A stretch of DNA of 64,000 bases from Stenotrophomonas rhizophila (GCF_007667275.1 NZ_VDQT01000001.1:806001-870000), one strand, 5' to 3'. Positions 12,571 through 20,872 are shown, counted from the first letter of the stretch. Notes: a model not told the origin generated them from the sequence alone. Numbers and translations are program-made.

Positions 12571-12602
12571 AAACAGCCCGCCGTCCGGCGGGCTGTTTCG
12601 TT
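12571..12602 (+). terminator. parE terminator
   Basis: AAACAGCCCGCC-GTCC-GGCGGGCTGTTT is a 12-bp perfect stem followed by CGTTGT, 20 bases after the parE stop. Confidence 0.8.
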
Positions 12603-12686
12603 GTGGGGCCGGCACGGACATCGCCCCTTCATCCTGCGCGCCAATGGATCGGGTAGCGTGGCGGTCCCTCGTCTGGTGGAGCCCGC

Positions 12687-13238
12687 ATGCATTTCGATTC
12701 GACCTTGCGCTTGGACAGCGCCCGACTCGTGTTGAGCCCGATCCGCGCGGACGACGCCCCCGCCCTGTTCGCGATCCAGGCCGATCCCGACGTGATGCGC
12801 TACTGGAACCACGCGCCGTGGACGGACCTCGCGCAGGCGCAGGCGCAGATTGCCGACGACCTCGCCGCGATGGCGGCCGGCACGCAGCTCAAACTGGCCA
12901 TCCGCGACAGCAAGAACGGGCCGCTGCTGGGCATCTGCGTGGTGTTCGCGATCGACGCCGCATCCGGCCGCGCCGAGATCGGCTACAACCTGGCTCCGCA
13001 GGTCCAGGGTAACGGGTACATGCGCGAGGCGCTGACGCGGCTGGCGACCTACCTGTTCGACGAACGCGGCCTGCGCCGGCTTGAAGCGGAGATCGACCCA
13101 CGCAACGCCGCATCGGCGATGGTGCTGGAGCGGATCGGGTTCCAGCGCGAAGGCCTGCTGCGCGAACGCTGGTGCATCGCAGGCGAGCTGTCCGATTCGG
13201 CGCTGTACGGCCTGCTGGCACGCGACCGCGCAGCCTGA
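12687..13238 (+). CDS. GNAT N-acetyltransferase (RimJ/RimL-like)
   Basis: This 183-residue protein belongs to the acetyltransferase_3 branch. It begins 'LRLDSARLVLSPIRADDAPALFAI', has the acetyl-CoA loop 'VQGNGYMREALTRL' (about 110-123), and ends with 'NAASAMVLERIGFQREGLLRERW'. Such proteins acetylate ribosomal-protein N termini or small amines; the substrate here is unknown. GGTGGAG precedes the ATG by 5 bases. It is flanked by terminators on both sides, so it is a single-gene unit. Confidence 0.88.
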   Translation: MHFDSTLRLDSARLVLSPIRADDAPALFAIQADPDVMRYWNHAPWTDLAQAQAQIADDLAAMAAGTQLKLAIRDSKNGPLLGICVVFAIDAASGRAEIGYNLAPQVQGNGYMREALTRLATYLFDERGLRRLEAEIDPRNAASAMVLERIGFQREGLLRERWCIAGELSDSALYGLLARDRAA

Positions 13239-13248
13239 CGCGCACGAA

Positions 13249-13272
13249 AAAGCCCGCCGGTTGGCGGGCTTT
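13249..13272. terminator. bidirectional terminator between GNAT gene and pitA
   Basis: AAAGCCCGCC-GGTT-GGCGGGCTTT is a symmetric 10-bp stem with A-rich and T-rich flanks, serving the two converging genes. Confidence 0.8.
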
Positions 13273-13299
13273 CCGTTCCAGCCAGGCAGGGCCCGGCGC

Positions 13300-14421
13300 T
13301 TACGCCCAGCCGAACAGCTCGAACAGCTTCAGGATCAGGTAGGCGCAGCCGCCTGCCGCCGGAATGGTCAGGATCCAGGCCCAGACGATGCGCTCGATCA
13401 CGCCGAAGCGCAGCGAACGCGGGTTCTTGGCGTAGCCCACGCCCATGATCGCGGTGGAGATGCTGTGCGTGGTCGAGACCGGCATGCCGAAGTGCGCGGC
13501 CAGGGTCAGGATCGTCGCCGAGCTGGTTTCCGCCGCGAAACCGTGGATCGGGTGCAGCTTGACCATCTTGTGGCCCAGCGTCTTGATGATCTTCCAGCCG
13601 CCCGAGGCGGTACCCGCGGCCATCACCACCGCGCAGGTCAGCACGATCCACATCGCGATGCCGTCACCGGCATGCGCGTCCGGGTGCATGAAGGCCAGCC
13701 ACGACGGCAGGTCGTTCAGCGCGCCGGTCGCCTCCGCACCGATCAGGGTCATCGCGATGATGCCCATGGTCTTCTGTGCGTCGTTGTGACCGTGCGCGAA
13801 GCCCATGTAGGCCGCCGACACGATCTGCGCCTTGCCGAAGAACGCGTTGACGATGCGCGGACGCGCCAGCCGGCCCAGCCAGCCGCCCACCTTGGCCATG
13901 CCCGCGATGATCGCCCACAGCAGCAGCATCACCAGGATGCCCAGCAGGAAACCGGCGATCGGCGAGGTGATCATCGGCAGGAACACCTTCCACAGCAGGC
14001 CCTTGTTCTGGGCCCAGGTGCCGATGCGCTCGGACCAGATCAGCGCATCCCAGTTGTTGTGCGCCGCGGCCAGGCCGGCACCGCACAGACCGCCGATCAG
14101 CGCGTGCGAGGATGACGACGGCAGGCCCTTCCACCACGTGATCAGGTTCCAGATGATCCCGCCGAGCAACGCGCACAGGATCACCTGCGGGGTCACGTCG
14201 ACCACGTTGGTGTTGAGCAGGCCGGAGGCGATGGTCAGCGCGACGGCGGTGCCGGTGAGCGCGCCGATCAGGTTCATGAAGGCCGCAAGCATCACCGCCC
14301 AGCCGGGCGAGAGCACCTTGGTCGCCACCACCGTGGCGATGGAGTTGGCGGTGTCGTGGAAGCCGTTGATGAACTCGAAGACGAGCGCGGCCAGGATCAC
14401 CACCAGAACGAGGGTCAGCAT
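13300..14421 (-). CDS. low-affinity inorganic phosphate transporter (PiT family)
   Basis: A 373-residue inner-membrane Pi-metal symporter of the PHO4/PitA family. The inverted-repeat signatures are 'FINGFHDTANSIATVVATKVL' near the N terminus and 'GFAHGHNDAQKTMGIIAMTL' in the second half. Roughly ten hydrophobic segments are visible. It follows the DUF47 gene by 13 bases; this pairing is the standard pit-DUF47 (pap-pit) operon in which the PhoU-like protein modulates the transporter. Confidence 0.93.
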   Translation of the reverse strand: MLTLVLVVILAALVFEFINGFHDTANSIATVVATKVLSPGWAVMLAAFMNLIGALTGTAVALTIASGLLNTNVVDVTPQVILCALLGGIIWNLITWWKGLPSSSSHALIGGLCGAGLAAAHNNWDALIWSERIGTWAQNKGLLWKVFLPMITSPIAGFLLGILVMLLLWAIIAGMAKVGGWLGRLARPRIVNAFFGKAQIVSAAYMGFAHGHNDAQKTMGIIAMTLIGAEATGALNDLPSWLAFMHPDAHAGDGIAMWIVLTCAVVMAAGTASGGWKIIKTLGHKMVKLHPIHGFAAETSSATILTLAAHFGMPVSTTHSISTAIMGVGYAKNPRSLRFGVIERIVWAWILTIPAAGGCAYLILKLFELFGWA

Positions 14422-14434
14422 GCTGTGGCGTCCG

Positions 14435-15061
14435 TCAGCTGTTCTTCAGCACGATCTGGTACGCCACCACGCCGGCTTCGCGGCAACGGTCGATGGCTTT
14501 TTCCAGGATCTCGAAGAACTCCTTGAGCAGGAACATCTGCAGGTTGTCCAGGCGACCGGAGTAGATGTCGCGGTACAGCTCCAGCATCAGCCGGTCGGCC
14601 TCGTTCTCCAGCGCGCGCAGCTTCTCGTTGAGCGCGGTCATCCGGTCCAGGTTCATGTGGCGCAGGTCGCTGACCATCTCCACCACCACGCTGGCCGCCT
14701 GTTCCAGCATCGCCGCGCGGGGCGCGAAGTCGATGTGCTCCAGGTGCTTGGTGGCCAGCGAATAGCGGTCGGCGAACTTCTCGACCTGCTTGGGAATCTT
14801 GTACAGCGCCGAACCCAGCGCTTCGATGTCCTCGCGCTCGATCGGGGTCATGAAGCTGTCCACCAGCGCCTGGCTGATCTTGTCCGAGGCGGCGCGTTCG
14901 CGCAGGCGGGCCAGCTTGAACGCGTCCAGCGCCGGCTGGCGGTCGGCCTCGCGCAGCATCGAATGCAGCGCCTTGGCGCTGTCGTGGGCGGCCTGGGCAG
15001 CCTCGTCCAGCAGGGTGTAGAACTGTTTGCCGGAGCCGAAAATGGTCTGCAGAGAGAACAT
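14435..15061 (-). CDS. DUF47/PhoU-like regulator of the phosphate transporter
   Basis: A 208-residue all-helical cytosolic protein of the TIGR00153/DUF47 family. It begins 'MFSLQTIFGSGKQFYTLLDEAA' and has the family's 'FMTPIEREDIEALGSALYKIPKQVEKFADRY' segment, where Asp/Glu residues could bind metal as in PhoU. I start at 15061 because the family begins MFSLQ and the longer upstream extension is not family-like. It is expressed ahead of the Pi transporter gene and is expected to control it. Confidence 0.9.
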   Translation of the reverse strand: MFSLQTIFGSGKQFYTLLDEAAQAAHDSAKALHSMLREADRQPALDAFKLARLRERAASDKISQALVDSFMTPIEREDIEALGSALYKIPKQVEKFADRYSLATKHLEHIDFAPRAAMLEQAASVVVEMVSDLRHMNLDRMTALNEKLRALENEADRLMLELYRDIYSGRLDNLQMFLLKEFFEILEKAIDRCREAGVVAYQIVLKNS

Positions 15062-15205
15062 GGAGAAACCTATTCGCCGTCGAGGAAGGACGGCACCGGG
15101 CGGAATTATGACGGTTTGATGTCCAAACTGGGTACTCCCGGCGTCTTCACGCCGCTCCCGGTCCACCTGAACCACTCTGTTTGCACCCCTCCCCCCGGCT
15201 TTTGT

Positions 15206-15231
15206 TAAGATGCGGCGGCACCTTCGGGTGC
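15206..15231 (+). promoter_or_regulatory. candidate corC promoter -10 and 5' hairpin
   Basis: TTGTTAAGAT (TAAGAT at 15206-15211) is the only -10-like hexamer in a C-rich gap, with TTGCAC at 15181-15186 as a poor -35 at 19-base spacing. Immediately downstream GCACC-TTCG-GGTGC (15218-15231) is a UUCG tetraloop hairpin that would lie at the very 5' end of the transcript. Promoter assignment is inference. Confidence 0.4.
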
Positions 15232-15236
15232 ACTCT

Positions 15237-15350
15237 ATGGACGACGACCCTTACCCCCCGCCGCGCCCCCCAGGCTTGTCCTGGCCCGGTAGCCGCCCCC
15301 GCTTGAACACGCCCTCCCTGCCACCAACCGGGGATGACGCCCGTGTTTGA
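15237..15350 (+). CDS. candidate leader peptide upstream of corC (MDDDPYPPPRPP...)
   Basis: This 37-codon frame starts at the first ATG after the putative promoter. It begins M-DDD-P-Y-PPP-R-PP and carries eleven prolines in all. Its TGA stop (15348-15350) lies inside corC, overlapping the corC start by 17 bases. Acidic runs followed by prolines are the feature of MgtL-type leader peptides, where low Mg2+ destabilises ribosomes and switches on a Mg2+ transporter. Here the downstream gene is a CorC/CNNM-type Mg2+/Co2+ transporter. There is no strong Shine-Dalgarno, so translation is unproven. Confidence 0.4.
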   Translation: MDDDPYPPPRPPGLSWPGSRPRLNTPSLPPTGDDARV

Positions 15351-16656
15351 ACTGATCCTGCTCGTTTTCGCCCTGATCCTGCTCAACGGGTTCTTCGCCA
15401 TGTCCGAGATGTCGGTCATGACCTCGCGCAAGAGCCGCCTGAAGCAGATGGCCGCCTCCTCCAAGCGCGCCGCCCGGGCCCTGGAGCTGTCCGAGAAGCC
15501 GGAAAGCTTCCTGTCCACCGTGCAGATCGGCATCACCGTGATCGGCGTGCTGACCGGCCTGCTCGGCGGCGACGCCATCGGCGAGGCCATCGCGGGCTGG
15601 ATCAAGGGCCTGATGCCCGGCTTCGGCCACGCCGAGCTGGTCGGCAAGGGCCTGGCGGTGACCCTGATCACCTTCGTGACGCTGATCTTCGGCGAACTGG
15701 TGCCCAAGCGGCTCGCCCTGACCCGTTCGGAAGACATCGCCGGGCTGGTGGCCCTGCCGATGAGCTGGCTGGCCAAGCTGGCCTTCCCGTTCGTCTGGCT
15801 GCTGTCCAAGACCACCCGCCTGGTCCTGCGCCTGCTGGGCCTGGGCAACGACGAGGCGGCCACGGTCACTGAAGAAGAAATCCGCATGCTGGTCGCCGAA
15901 AGCCACGAGGCCGGCGTGATCGACGCGCACGAGCGCGACATGATGAACCGGGTGATGCGCCTGGGCGACCGTACCGCTGACAGCCTGATGACCCCGCGCA
16001 ACCGGATCGCCTGGCTGGACACCCAGGCCGATCCCGAAAAGAACTTCGCGTCCATGCGCGAGCACGAGTTCTCGCGTTACCCGGTGTATCGCGGCAACGA
16101 CCAGGACATCGTCGGCGTGCTCGAAGTGAAGAGCCTGGTCACCCGCCTGGTGCGCGATGATCATGCCCTGTTCCAGCAGCTGCGCGAGCCGTTGTACGTC
16201 TCGGACTCGACCCATGCGATGAAGCTGCTGGAGATCTTCCGCGAAGAGCAGCAGTCGATGGCGCTGGTGGTGGACGAGTACGGCGAGATCCAGGGCCTGG
16301 TGACCATCAGCGACCTGATGGGCGCGGTGGTCGGGCGCATGCAGTCGGTGGAGAACGTCGACGAGGACGCCCTGGTGGTGACCCGCGAGGACGGCTCGCT
16401 GCTGGTGGACGGCTCGCTGTCGATCGAAGACCTGCGCGAACTGATGGGCAATGCGGAACTGCCGGATGCCGAGGACGGCGACTACTACACGCTGGCCGGC
16501 ATGTGCATCCACTACTTCGGCCGCATTCCGCACGCCGGCGAGTACTTCGACTGGGCCGGCTGGCGTATCGAGATCGTCGATCTGGACGGCGCGCGCGTGG
16601 ACAAGCTGCTGATGCGCGCGCTGGCCGAAGAGGAGACCGATGAACTCACCGGCTGA
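15334..16656 (+). CDS. CorC/HlyC-family ion transporter (CNNM-like)
   Basis: A 440-residue membrane protein. An N-terminal DUF21/CNNM transmembrane domain (about 1-190) contains 'LVFALILLNGFFAMSEMSVM' and 'VTLIFGELVPKRLAL'. A CBS pair (about 205-330; 'VMRLGDRTADSLMTPR', 'LMGAVVGRM') and a C-terminal CorC_HlyC domain (about 345-435) follow. Relatives export Mg2+/Co2+ or take part in Mg2+ homeostasis; older databases call them hemolysins. It overlaps a proline-rich leader frame at its start and exoD at its end (17 bases). Confidence 0.92.
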   Translation: MTPVFELILLVFALILLNGFFAMSEMSVMTSRKSRLKQMAASSKRAARALELSEKPESFLSTVQIGITVIGVLTGLLGGDAIGEAIAGWIKGLMPGFGHAELVGKGLAVTLITFVTLIFGELVPKRLALTRSEDIAGLVALPMSWLAKLAFPFVWLLSKTTRLVLRLLGLGNDEAATVTEEEIRMLVAESHEAGVIDAHERDMMNRVMRLGDRTADSLMTPRNRIAWLDTQADPEKNFASMREHEFSRYPVYRGNDQDIVGVLEVKSLVTRLVRDDHALFQQLREPLYVSDSTHAMKLLEIFREEQQSMALVVDEYGEIQGLVTISDLMGAVVGRMQSVENVDEDALVVTREDGSLLVDGSLSIEDLRELMGNAELPDAEDGDYYTLAGMCIHYFGRIPHAGEYFDWAGWRIEIVDLDGARVDKLLMRALAEEETDELTG

Positions 16657-17299
16657 TCCGCCCGGCGCGCCGGACCAGGGCCGGCCGGAGTACCAGAACG
16701 AAGGCATCCGTACGCTGCTGGCGATGTTCGACCACGGCGATCCGGAGCAGCGCCTGCTGCTGGGCGAGATCCTGCAGGGCCTGCAGCAGAGCGCGTTCGG
16801 GGTGTTCCTGTTCGTGGCGATCCTGCCCTCCTTCATCCCGATCCCGGGGCTGGGCGGCGCGGTGAGTGGCCCGCTGGTGATCCTGATCGGCGTACAGATG
16901 CTGTGTGGGCTGCGGCGCCCGTGGCTGCCGGGGTTCATCGCCAACCGCGGCCCGCGTCGCGGCACCATGCATCGCTTCCTGGCCCGTATCGACCGGCCGT
17001 TGCGGCGCCTCGACCGCATGCTTAAGCCACGCCGGCCGGTGCTGCTGGTGCCGGTGGCGGCGCATGCGTTCACCGGGCTGCTGCTGGTGCTGATGGGGCT
17101 GCTGCTGTCGCTGCCGATCCCCTTCACCAACTATCTGTTCGGTTTCCAGCTGCTGCTGTTCTCGCTGGCGCTGCTGGAGCGCGATGGCACGCTGATGCTG
17201 ATCAACTGGATCGGCGCGATTGCCGCGGTGGTGTTTTTCAGCTTCAGCTCGGGGCAGCTGGTGGAGTATCTGGTGGAGCTGTTCCAGCGCTGGTTCTGA
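16640..17299 (+). CDS. ExoD-family membrane protein
   Basis: This 219-residue protein has the exopolysaccharide-synthesis ExoD architecture. A cytosolic N terminus is followed by four to five hydrophobic segments, including 'AILPSFIPIPGLGGAVSGPLVIL' (the family's most conserved loop) and 'GLLLSLPIPFTNYLFGFQLLLFSLALLERDG'. ExoD was named in rhizobia for effects on exopolysaccharide and alkali tolerance; its biochemical role is unknown. It begins 17 bases before the corC stop, so the two are co-translated. Four REP units follow the stop codon. Confidence 0.87.
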   Translation: MNSPADPPGAPDQGRPEYQNEGIRTLLAMFDHGDPEQRLLLGEILQGLQQSAFGVFLFVAILPSFIPIPGLGGAVSGPLVILIGVQMLCGLRRPWLPGFIANRGPRRGTMHRFLARIDRPLRRLDRMLKPRRPVLLVPVAAHAFTGLLLVLMGLLLSLPIPFTNYLFGFQLLLFSLALLERDGTLMLINWIGAIAAVVFFSFSSGQLVEYLVELFQRWF

Positions 17300-17305
17300 C
17301 CTCGC

Positions 17306-17474
17306 GTGCGTCCCGACCAACGGTCGGGACCTACCGGCAAAGGCTGCGTGCGTCCCGACCAACGGTCGGGACCTACCGGGGCGGGTCGCGTGCGTATCCA
17401 CCACGGTAGCACCCGACCGTTGGTCGGGTGAACGATCACCGGTAGCACCCGACCGTTGGTCGGGTGAACGATCA
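17306..17474. repeat. four-copy REP array (two reverse, two forward)
   Basis: Units at about 17306-17337 and 17346-17379 read GTCCCGACCAACGGTCGGGAC then CTACC, so their GTAG head is on the minus strand. Units at 17405-17437 and 17441-17473 read GGTAGCACCCGACCGTTGG and TCGGGTGAACGATC on the plus strand. The two forward units are identical over 33 bases. The fourth supplies the TCA (minus-strand TGA) that stops the next gene. Confidence 0.88.
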
Positions 17475-17972
17475 GCGCAGGTCGACGACGCCGTTGTCCG
17501 ACATCGCGGCCGGGTCGTCGGTCACCGCCGACAGCACGAAGCTCAGCGCCTTGCCCAGCAGCGTGCCCGGACCATCCCAGTACTCGGCCGATTCGGCGCT
17601 GACGTGGATCAGGCGCAGGTTGGGATCGTCCTTGCCGCCCGGGAAGAACAGCTTCATCGGCGGCGACCACAGTTCTTCGATCTTGGCGCGATCATCGACG
17701 ATGCGCGCGATGCCCGCGACCGAGACGTAGGTATTCTTCGACTGCGAAGCATAGGCCACGTTGACGCGCGGATTGAGGGCGATCTCGGCCACCTTGGGGC
17801 TGTCGGCGGCGGTGGCGAACCACAGGTCGCCGTCGAACTCGACTTCCTGGGTACCCAACGGACGGCTGTACAGGCGTCCGTCGACGCCGGTGGTGGTGAA
17901 CATGGCAATGTCCACGCCACGGATCAGTTCGGCCAATTGTTTGATGTGCTGCTGGCGATCGATATCGGCCAT
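17472..17972 (-). CDS. pyridoxamine-phosphate-oxidase-fold general stress protein
   Basis: This 166-residue flavin-binding split-barrel protein is of the 'general stress protein 26' type. 'MFTTTGVDGRLYSRPLGTQE' at about 24-43 is the conserved first strand pair, with 'LWFATAADSPKVAEIALNPRVNVAYAS' after it and 'RVNVAYASQSKNTYVSVAG' forming the barrel. A homologue from Xanthomonas citri binds FMN/FAD, but physiological substrates are not established. It is probably dimeric and cytosolic. Its last codons run into a REP unit (see findings). Confidence 0.87.
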   Translation of the reverse strand: MADIDRQQHIKQLAELIRGVDIAMFTTTGVDGRLYSRPLGTQEVEFDGDLWFATAADSPKVAEIALNPRVNVAYASQSKNTYVSVAGIARIVDDRAKIEELWSPPMKLFFPGGKDDPNLRLIHVSAESAEYWDGPGTLLGKALSFVLSAVTDDPAAMSDNGVVDLR

Positions 17973-18054
17973 GGGATGACTCCTGCAAAAGGAACCCCAT
18001 CACAGCAATGTGGCGGCCATGGCGACGTGAACCGGATGGTCACGCCGCCTTCGC

Positions 18055-18103
18055 AGCCCGGTGCGCGTCGCGCACCGGGCAGACACCCATGGGGTGTCTC
18101 TAC
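18055..18103. repeat. hairpin plus REP unit at the end of the luciferase-like gene
   Basis: GCCCGGTGCGCG and CGCACCGGGC (18055-18080) form one hairpin. AGACACCCATGGGGTGTCTCTAC (18081-18103) is a REP unit on the minus strand, headed GTAGAGACACCCC. The TAG of that GTAG head is the stop codon of the gene at 18100. Confidence 0.75.
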
Positions 18104-19089
18104 GCGTTCAGGCCCTTCCACGCTTGCATCGCCAGGCCAAACGAACGCTTGCGCGCGGCGTGGTCGTAGATGTTGGCGGTGAGCAGGAGTTCGTCGGGCT
18201 TGTGACGTGCGGCGAACGCGGCCATGCCTTCGCTGACCTGGCGCAGGTCGCCGACCACCGCACAGGCCAGTGCATTCTGCACGCCCAGCTTTTCGTGGGG
18301 CTGCCAGAACGCCTCGATATCGTCGATCGGCGGCGGAATCAGGCCCGGCTTGCCGCGACGCAGGTTGACGAAGCTCTGCTGCTGGGTGGTGAACAGGCGC
18401 TTGGCTTCGGCTTCGGACTCGGCGGCGACCACGTTCAGGCCCAGCACCGCATACGGAGCGGTCAGGTACTGGGACGGGCGGAACTCACGGCGGTAGACCG
18501 CCAGCGCCTCATCCATCGCGTCCGGGGCGAAGTGCGAGGCGAATGCGAACGGCAGGCCCATCGCGGCCGCCAGTCGCGCACTGAACAGGCTGGAGCCAAG
18601 CAGCCACACCGGCACTGGAATGCCGGCGCCGGGCACCGCGCGCACCGCCTGCCCCGGCTGCGCCGGCTCGAAGTAGTGCAGCAGTTCGCGCACGTCCTGC
18701 GGGAACTGGTCGGCACTGTCGAAATAACGACGCAGCGCGCGTGCGGTGGGCTGGTCGGTACCGGGCGCACGGCCCAGGCCCAGGTCGATCCGGTCCGGAT
18801 ACAGCGAGGCCAGCGTGCCGAACTGCTCGGCCACCTGCAGCGGCGAATGGTTGGGCAGCATGATCCCGCCCGCACCGACCCGGATGCGCTCGGTGCCACC
18901 GGCCACGTGCCCGATCAGCACCGCAGTGGCGGCGCTGGCGATTCCGGGCATGTTGTGGTGCTCGGCCAGCCAGTAACGGTGGTAGCCCCAGCCTTCGGCG
19001 TGCTGGGCCAGGTCCAGCATGTTGGCGAAGGCGGCGGTGGTGTTGCTGCCTTCACAGACCGGGGCCAGATCAAGGATCGAAAGTTGCAT
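18100..19089 (-). CDS. luciferase-like FMN-dependent oxidoreductase
   Basis: A 329-residue TIM-barrel protein of the LLM-class oxidoreductases (YhbW-like branch). Marks are '[27 protein letters not shown]', '[45 protein letters not shown]' and the late segment around 'FEPAQPG'. Substrate is unknown; an FMN/F420-type reduced flavin is expected. GGAACG lies 5-6 bases before the ATG at 19089, preferred over the GTG at 19095. The stop TAG comes from the GTAG head of a REP unit. Confidence 0.9.
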   Translation of the reverse strand: MQLSILDLAPVCEGSNTTAAFANMLDLAQHAEGWGYHRYWLAEHHNMPGIASAATAVLIGHVAGGTERIRVGAGGIMLPNHSPLQVAEQFGTLASLYPDRIDLGLGRAPGTDQPTARALRRYFDSADQFPQDVRELLHYFEPAQPGQAVRAVPGAGIPVPVWLLGSSLFSARLAAAMGLPFAFASHFAPDAMDEALAVYRREFRPSQYLTAPYAVLGLNVVAAESEAEAKRLFTTQQQSFVNLRRGKPGLIPPPIDDIEAFWQPHEKLGVQNALACAVVGDLRQVSEGMAAFAARHKPDELLLTANIYDHAARKRSFGLAMQAWKGLNA

Positions 19090-19205
19090 GCGCACGTTCC
19101 ATCAAAGGGTATGACCCTTGGATGGGGGCGCCCGCCGCCAGACACCATGGGCGCTGGCGGAATGGTGATTCCTGCGGGATCGCCAGGGCCGGCCAACGGC
19201 CGGAA

Positions 19206-19952
19206 TCAGTCGGTGGCCAGGTCCACCAGCGGCTTCAGCTCCGGATCCAGCGCTACCCGTTCGTCGAACACGAAGCAGCGCCCGTCATAGCCTTCGCCGC
19301 CGACCTCCTCGAAATAGCCAAGGATGCCGCCTTCGAGCTGCAGCATGTTGTCCATGCCGTCGTTGCGCATCCACAGCGCGGCCTTCTCGCAGCGGATGCC
19401 GCCGGTGCAGAAACTCACCACGGTGCTGTCGCGCAGCGCCTCGCGGTGCGGCGCCAGGGCGTCGGGCAGGTCGGTGAACTTGCTGATCGGCAGCACCAGG
19501 GCATCCTGGAAGGTGCCGTATTCGATTTCCTGGGTATTGCGGGTGTCGAGCATCACCACCGGCTTGCCGGCGTCGTCATGGCCCTGGCGCAGCCAGCGCT
19601 GCACCGTGGCCGGGTCCACCGACGGCGCGCGCGGGTAGGCCAGCGGCTGGCCGTCGTCGATGCGGAAGCTGATGATCTCCGGCTTGACCTTGGCCTTGAG
19701 CCGGGCAAACGGCTGAATCCGGCTGTAGCTGGTCTTGACCCGCATCCCGGCAAAGCGCGGGTCGGCCTGCAGCGCCGCGTAGAAACCGTCGATACCCGAT
19801 TCGCTGCCGGCCAGGAACAGATTGATGCCTTCCCCCGCGACCAGCACCGTGCCGCGCAGCCCGGCGGCCTCGGCGCGCGCCAGCAGCGTGGCGCACAGCG
19901 CGTCGGGGTCGTCGATCGGGGTGAAGTGATAGGCGGCGGTATTGGCGATCAT
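19206..19952 (-). CDS. trhO: tRNA uridine(34) hydroxylase (TrhO/YceA, rhodanese-like)
   Basis: A protein of 248 residues of the UPF0176 family, now known to hydroxylate U34 of certain tRNAs using prephenate-derived or O2-dependent chemistry. An N-terminal acylphosphatase-like domain ('GTVLVAGEGINLFLAG') precedes a rhodanese domain with 'MLDTRNTQEIEYGTF' and the catalytic loop 'SFCTGGIRCEKAALWM'. The Cys in 'FCTGG' is in place. I prefer the ATG at 19952 over the GTG two codons earlier. Confidence 0.9.
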   Translation of the reverse strand: MIANTAAYHFTPIDDPDALCATLLARAEAAGLRGTVLVAGEGINLFLAGSESGIDGFYAALQADPRFAGMRVKTSYSRIQPFARLKAKVKPEIISFRIDDGQPLAYPRAPSVDPATVQRWLRQGHDDAGKPVVMLDTRNTQEIEYGTFQDALVLPISKFTDLPDALAPHREALRDSTVVSFCTGGIRCEKAALWMRNDGMDNMLQLEGGILGYFEEVGGEGYDGRCFVFDERVALDPELKPLVDLATD

Positions 19953-19997
19953 CCGCACATTTTACCCGCCTGTGCCGCCCCCGCCCACGAGGGGCGT

Positions 19998-20363
19998 TCA
20001 GCCGCGCAGCAGCACGAACGGCAGCAGCACCAGCGCGGCCGCCGCCAGCATGCCGGCCAGCACCGCAACCACGAACAGCGGGCGTCGCCGCAGCAATGTG
20101 CCGAAGGTTTCGGCGGTGCCGTCGGCCAACGCCGCCTGGCGCTCGGCGCGGACCCGCTCGCCGCGCGCCTGCTGGTACCCCGCCATCAGCGCCTTGGCCC
20201 GGGGCTGGTCGGCGTCGTCACGGATCCAGATACCACCGAAGGAAATACCCCACGGACTGGGCTCGGTGCGGTAATGGCCGATGCCGGCCTGGTCCAGCAG
20301 GGCGGTCACGTCCTGGATTTCATCGTCTGCGACGTTGCGCAGGTTGAGCAGCAGTTTCGACAT
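19998..20363 (-). CDS. DUF6164-like protein with C-terminal membrane anchor
   Basis: This 121-residue protein begins 'MSKLLLNLRNVADDEIQDVTALLDQAGIGHYRT', followed by 'WGISFGGIWIRDDADQPRAKALM'. That pattern resembles the DUF6164/DUF2007-like putative signalling domain. A single hydrophobic helix (about 97-118) ends the protein. Function is unknown. The gene stands alone between trhO and the FKBP gene, divergent from the latter by 63 bases. Confidence 0.75.
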   Translation of the reverse strand: MSKLLLNLRNVADDEIQDVTALLDQAGIGHYRTEPSPWGISFGGIWIRDDADQPRAKALMAGYQQARGERVRAERQAALADGTAETFGTLLRRRPLFVVAVLAGMLAAAALVLLPFVLLRG

Positions 20364-20426
20364 GCGCCCATGATAGCCCCCGGCGATGCGCTACCCTTGC
20401 GTCCCCCTGTCCAACCGGTGCCGCCG

Positions 20427-20867
20427 ATGCGTCGTCTGCCGAAATTCCTGCTGGTTCCCGCGCTGCTGTCGCTGCTGGCCGCCTGTACCCCGCCTGGCCC
20501 GCCGCCGGGGGGCAGCATCGCCACGTTCGAGAAGATCGACACCCAGCCCGGCACCGGCGCCGAAGCGACCCCGGGCAGCACGGTGGTGGTCCACTACACC
20601 GGCTGGGTATACGACGAAAAGGCGGCGGACAAGCACGGCGAGAAGTTCGACAGTTCGGTCGATCGCGGCGAACCGTTCAGCTTCGGCCTCGGCGAAGGCC
20701 GGGTGATCCGCGGCTGGGACGAAGGCTTCAGCGGCATGAAAGTCGGTGGCAAGCGCACCCTGATGATTCCGGCCGAGTACGGGTACGGCGCGTCCGGCGC
20801 CGGCCCGATCCCGCCGAACGCCTCGCTGGTGTTCGACGTGGAACTGCTCGACGTCAAGCCGCGCTGA
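20427..20867 (+). CDS. FKBP-type peptidyl-prolyl isomerase lipoprotein
   Basis: This 146-residue protein has a lipoprotein signal with lipobox LLAAC (Cys at about 20). It is followed by one FKBP domain: 'VVVHYTGWVYDE', 'FDSSVDRGEPFSFGLGEGRVIRGWDEGFSGMKVGGKRTLMIPAEYGYG' and 'IPPNASLVFDVELLDV'. Active-site aromatic residues are conserved, so rotamase activity is likely. It would act in the periplasm, anchored to a membrane. I chose the ATG at 20427 because it gives the signal peptide. It lies 5 bases before the next gene. Confidence 0.9.
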   Translation: MRRLPKFLLVPALLSLLAACTPPGPPPGGSIATFEKIDTQPGTGAEATPGSTVVVHYTGWVYDEKAADKHGEKFDSSVDRGEPFSFGLGEGRVIRGWDEGFSGMKVGGKRTLMIPAEYGYGASGAGPIPPNASLVFDVELLDVKPR

Positions 20868-20872
20868 CCGGC

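Noticed and set aside
15147..17130. Long minus-strand frames opposite corC and exoD
   Set aside because: The plus-strand CNNM/CBS/CorC and ExoD blocks are clear; the minus frames are His/Gln/Arg-rich shadows.
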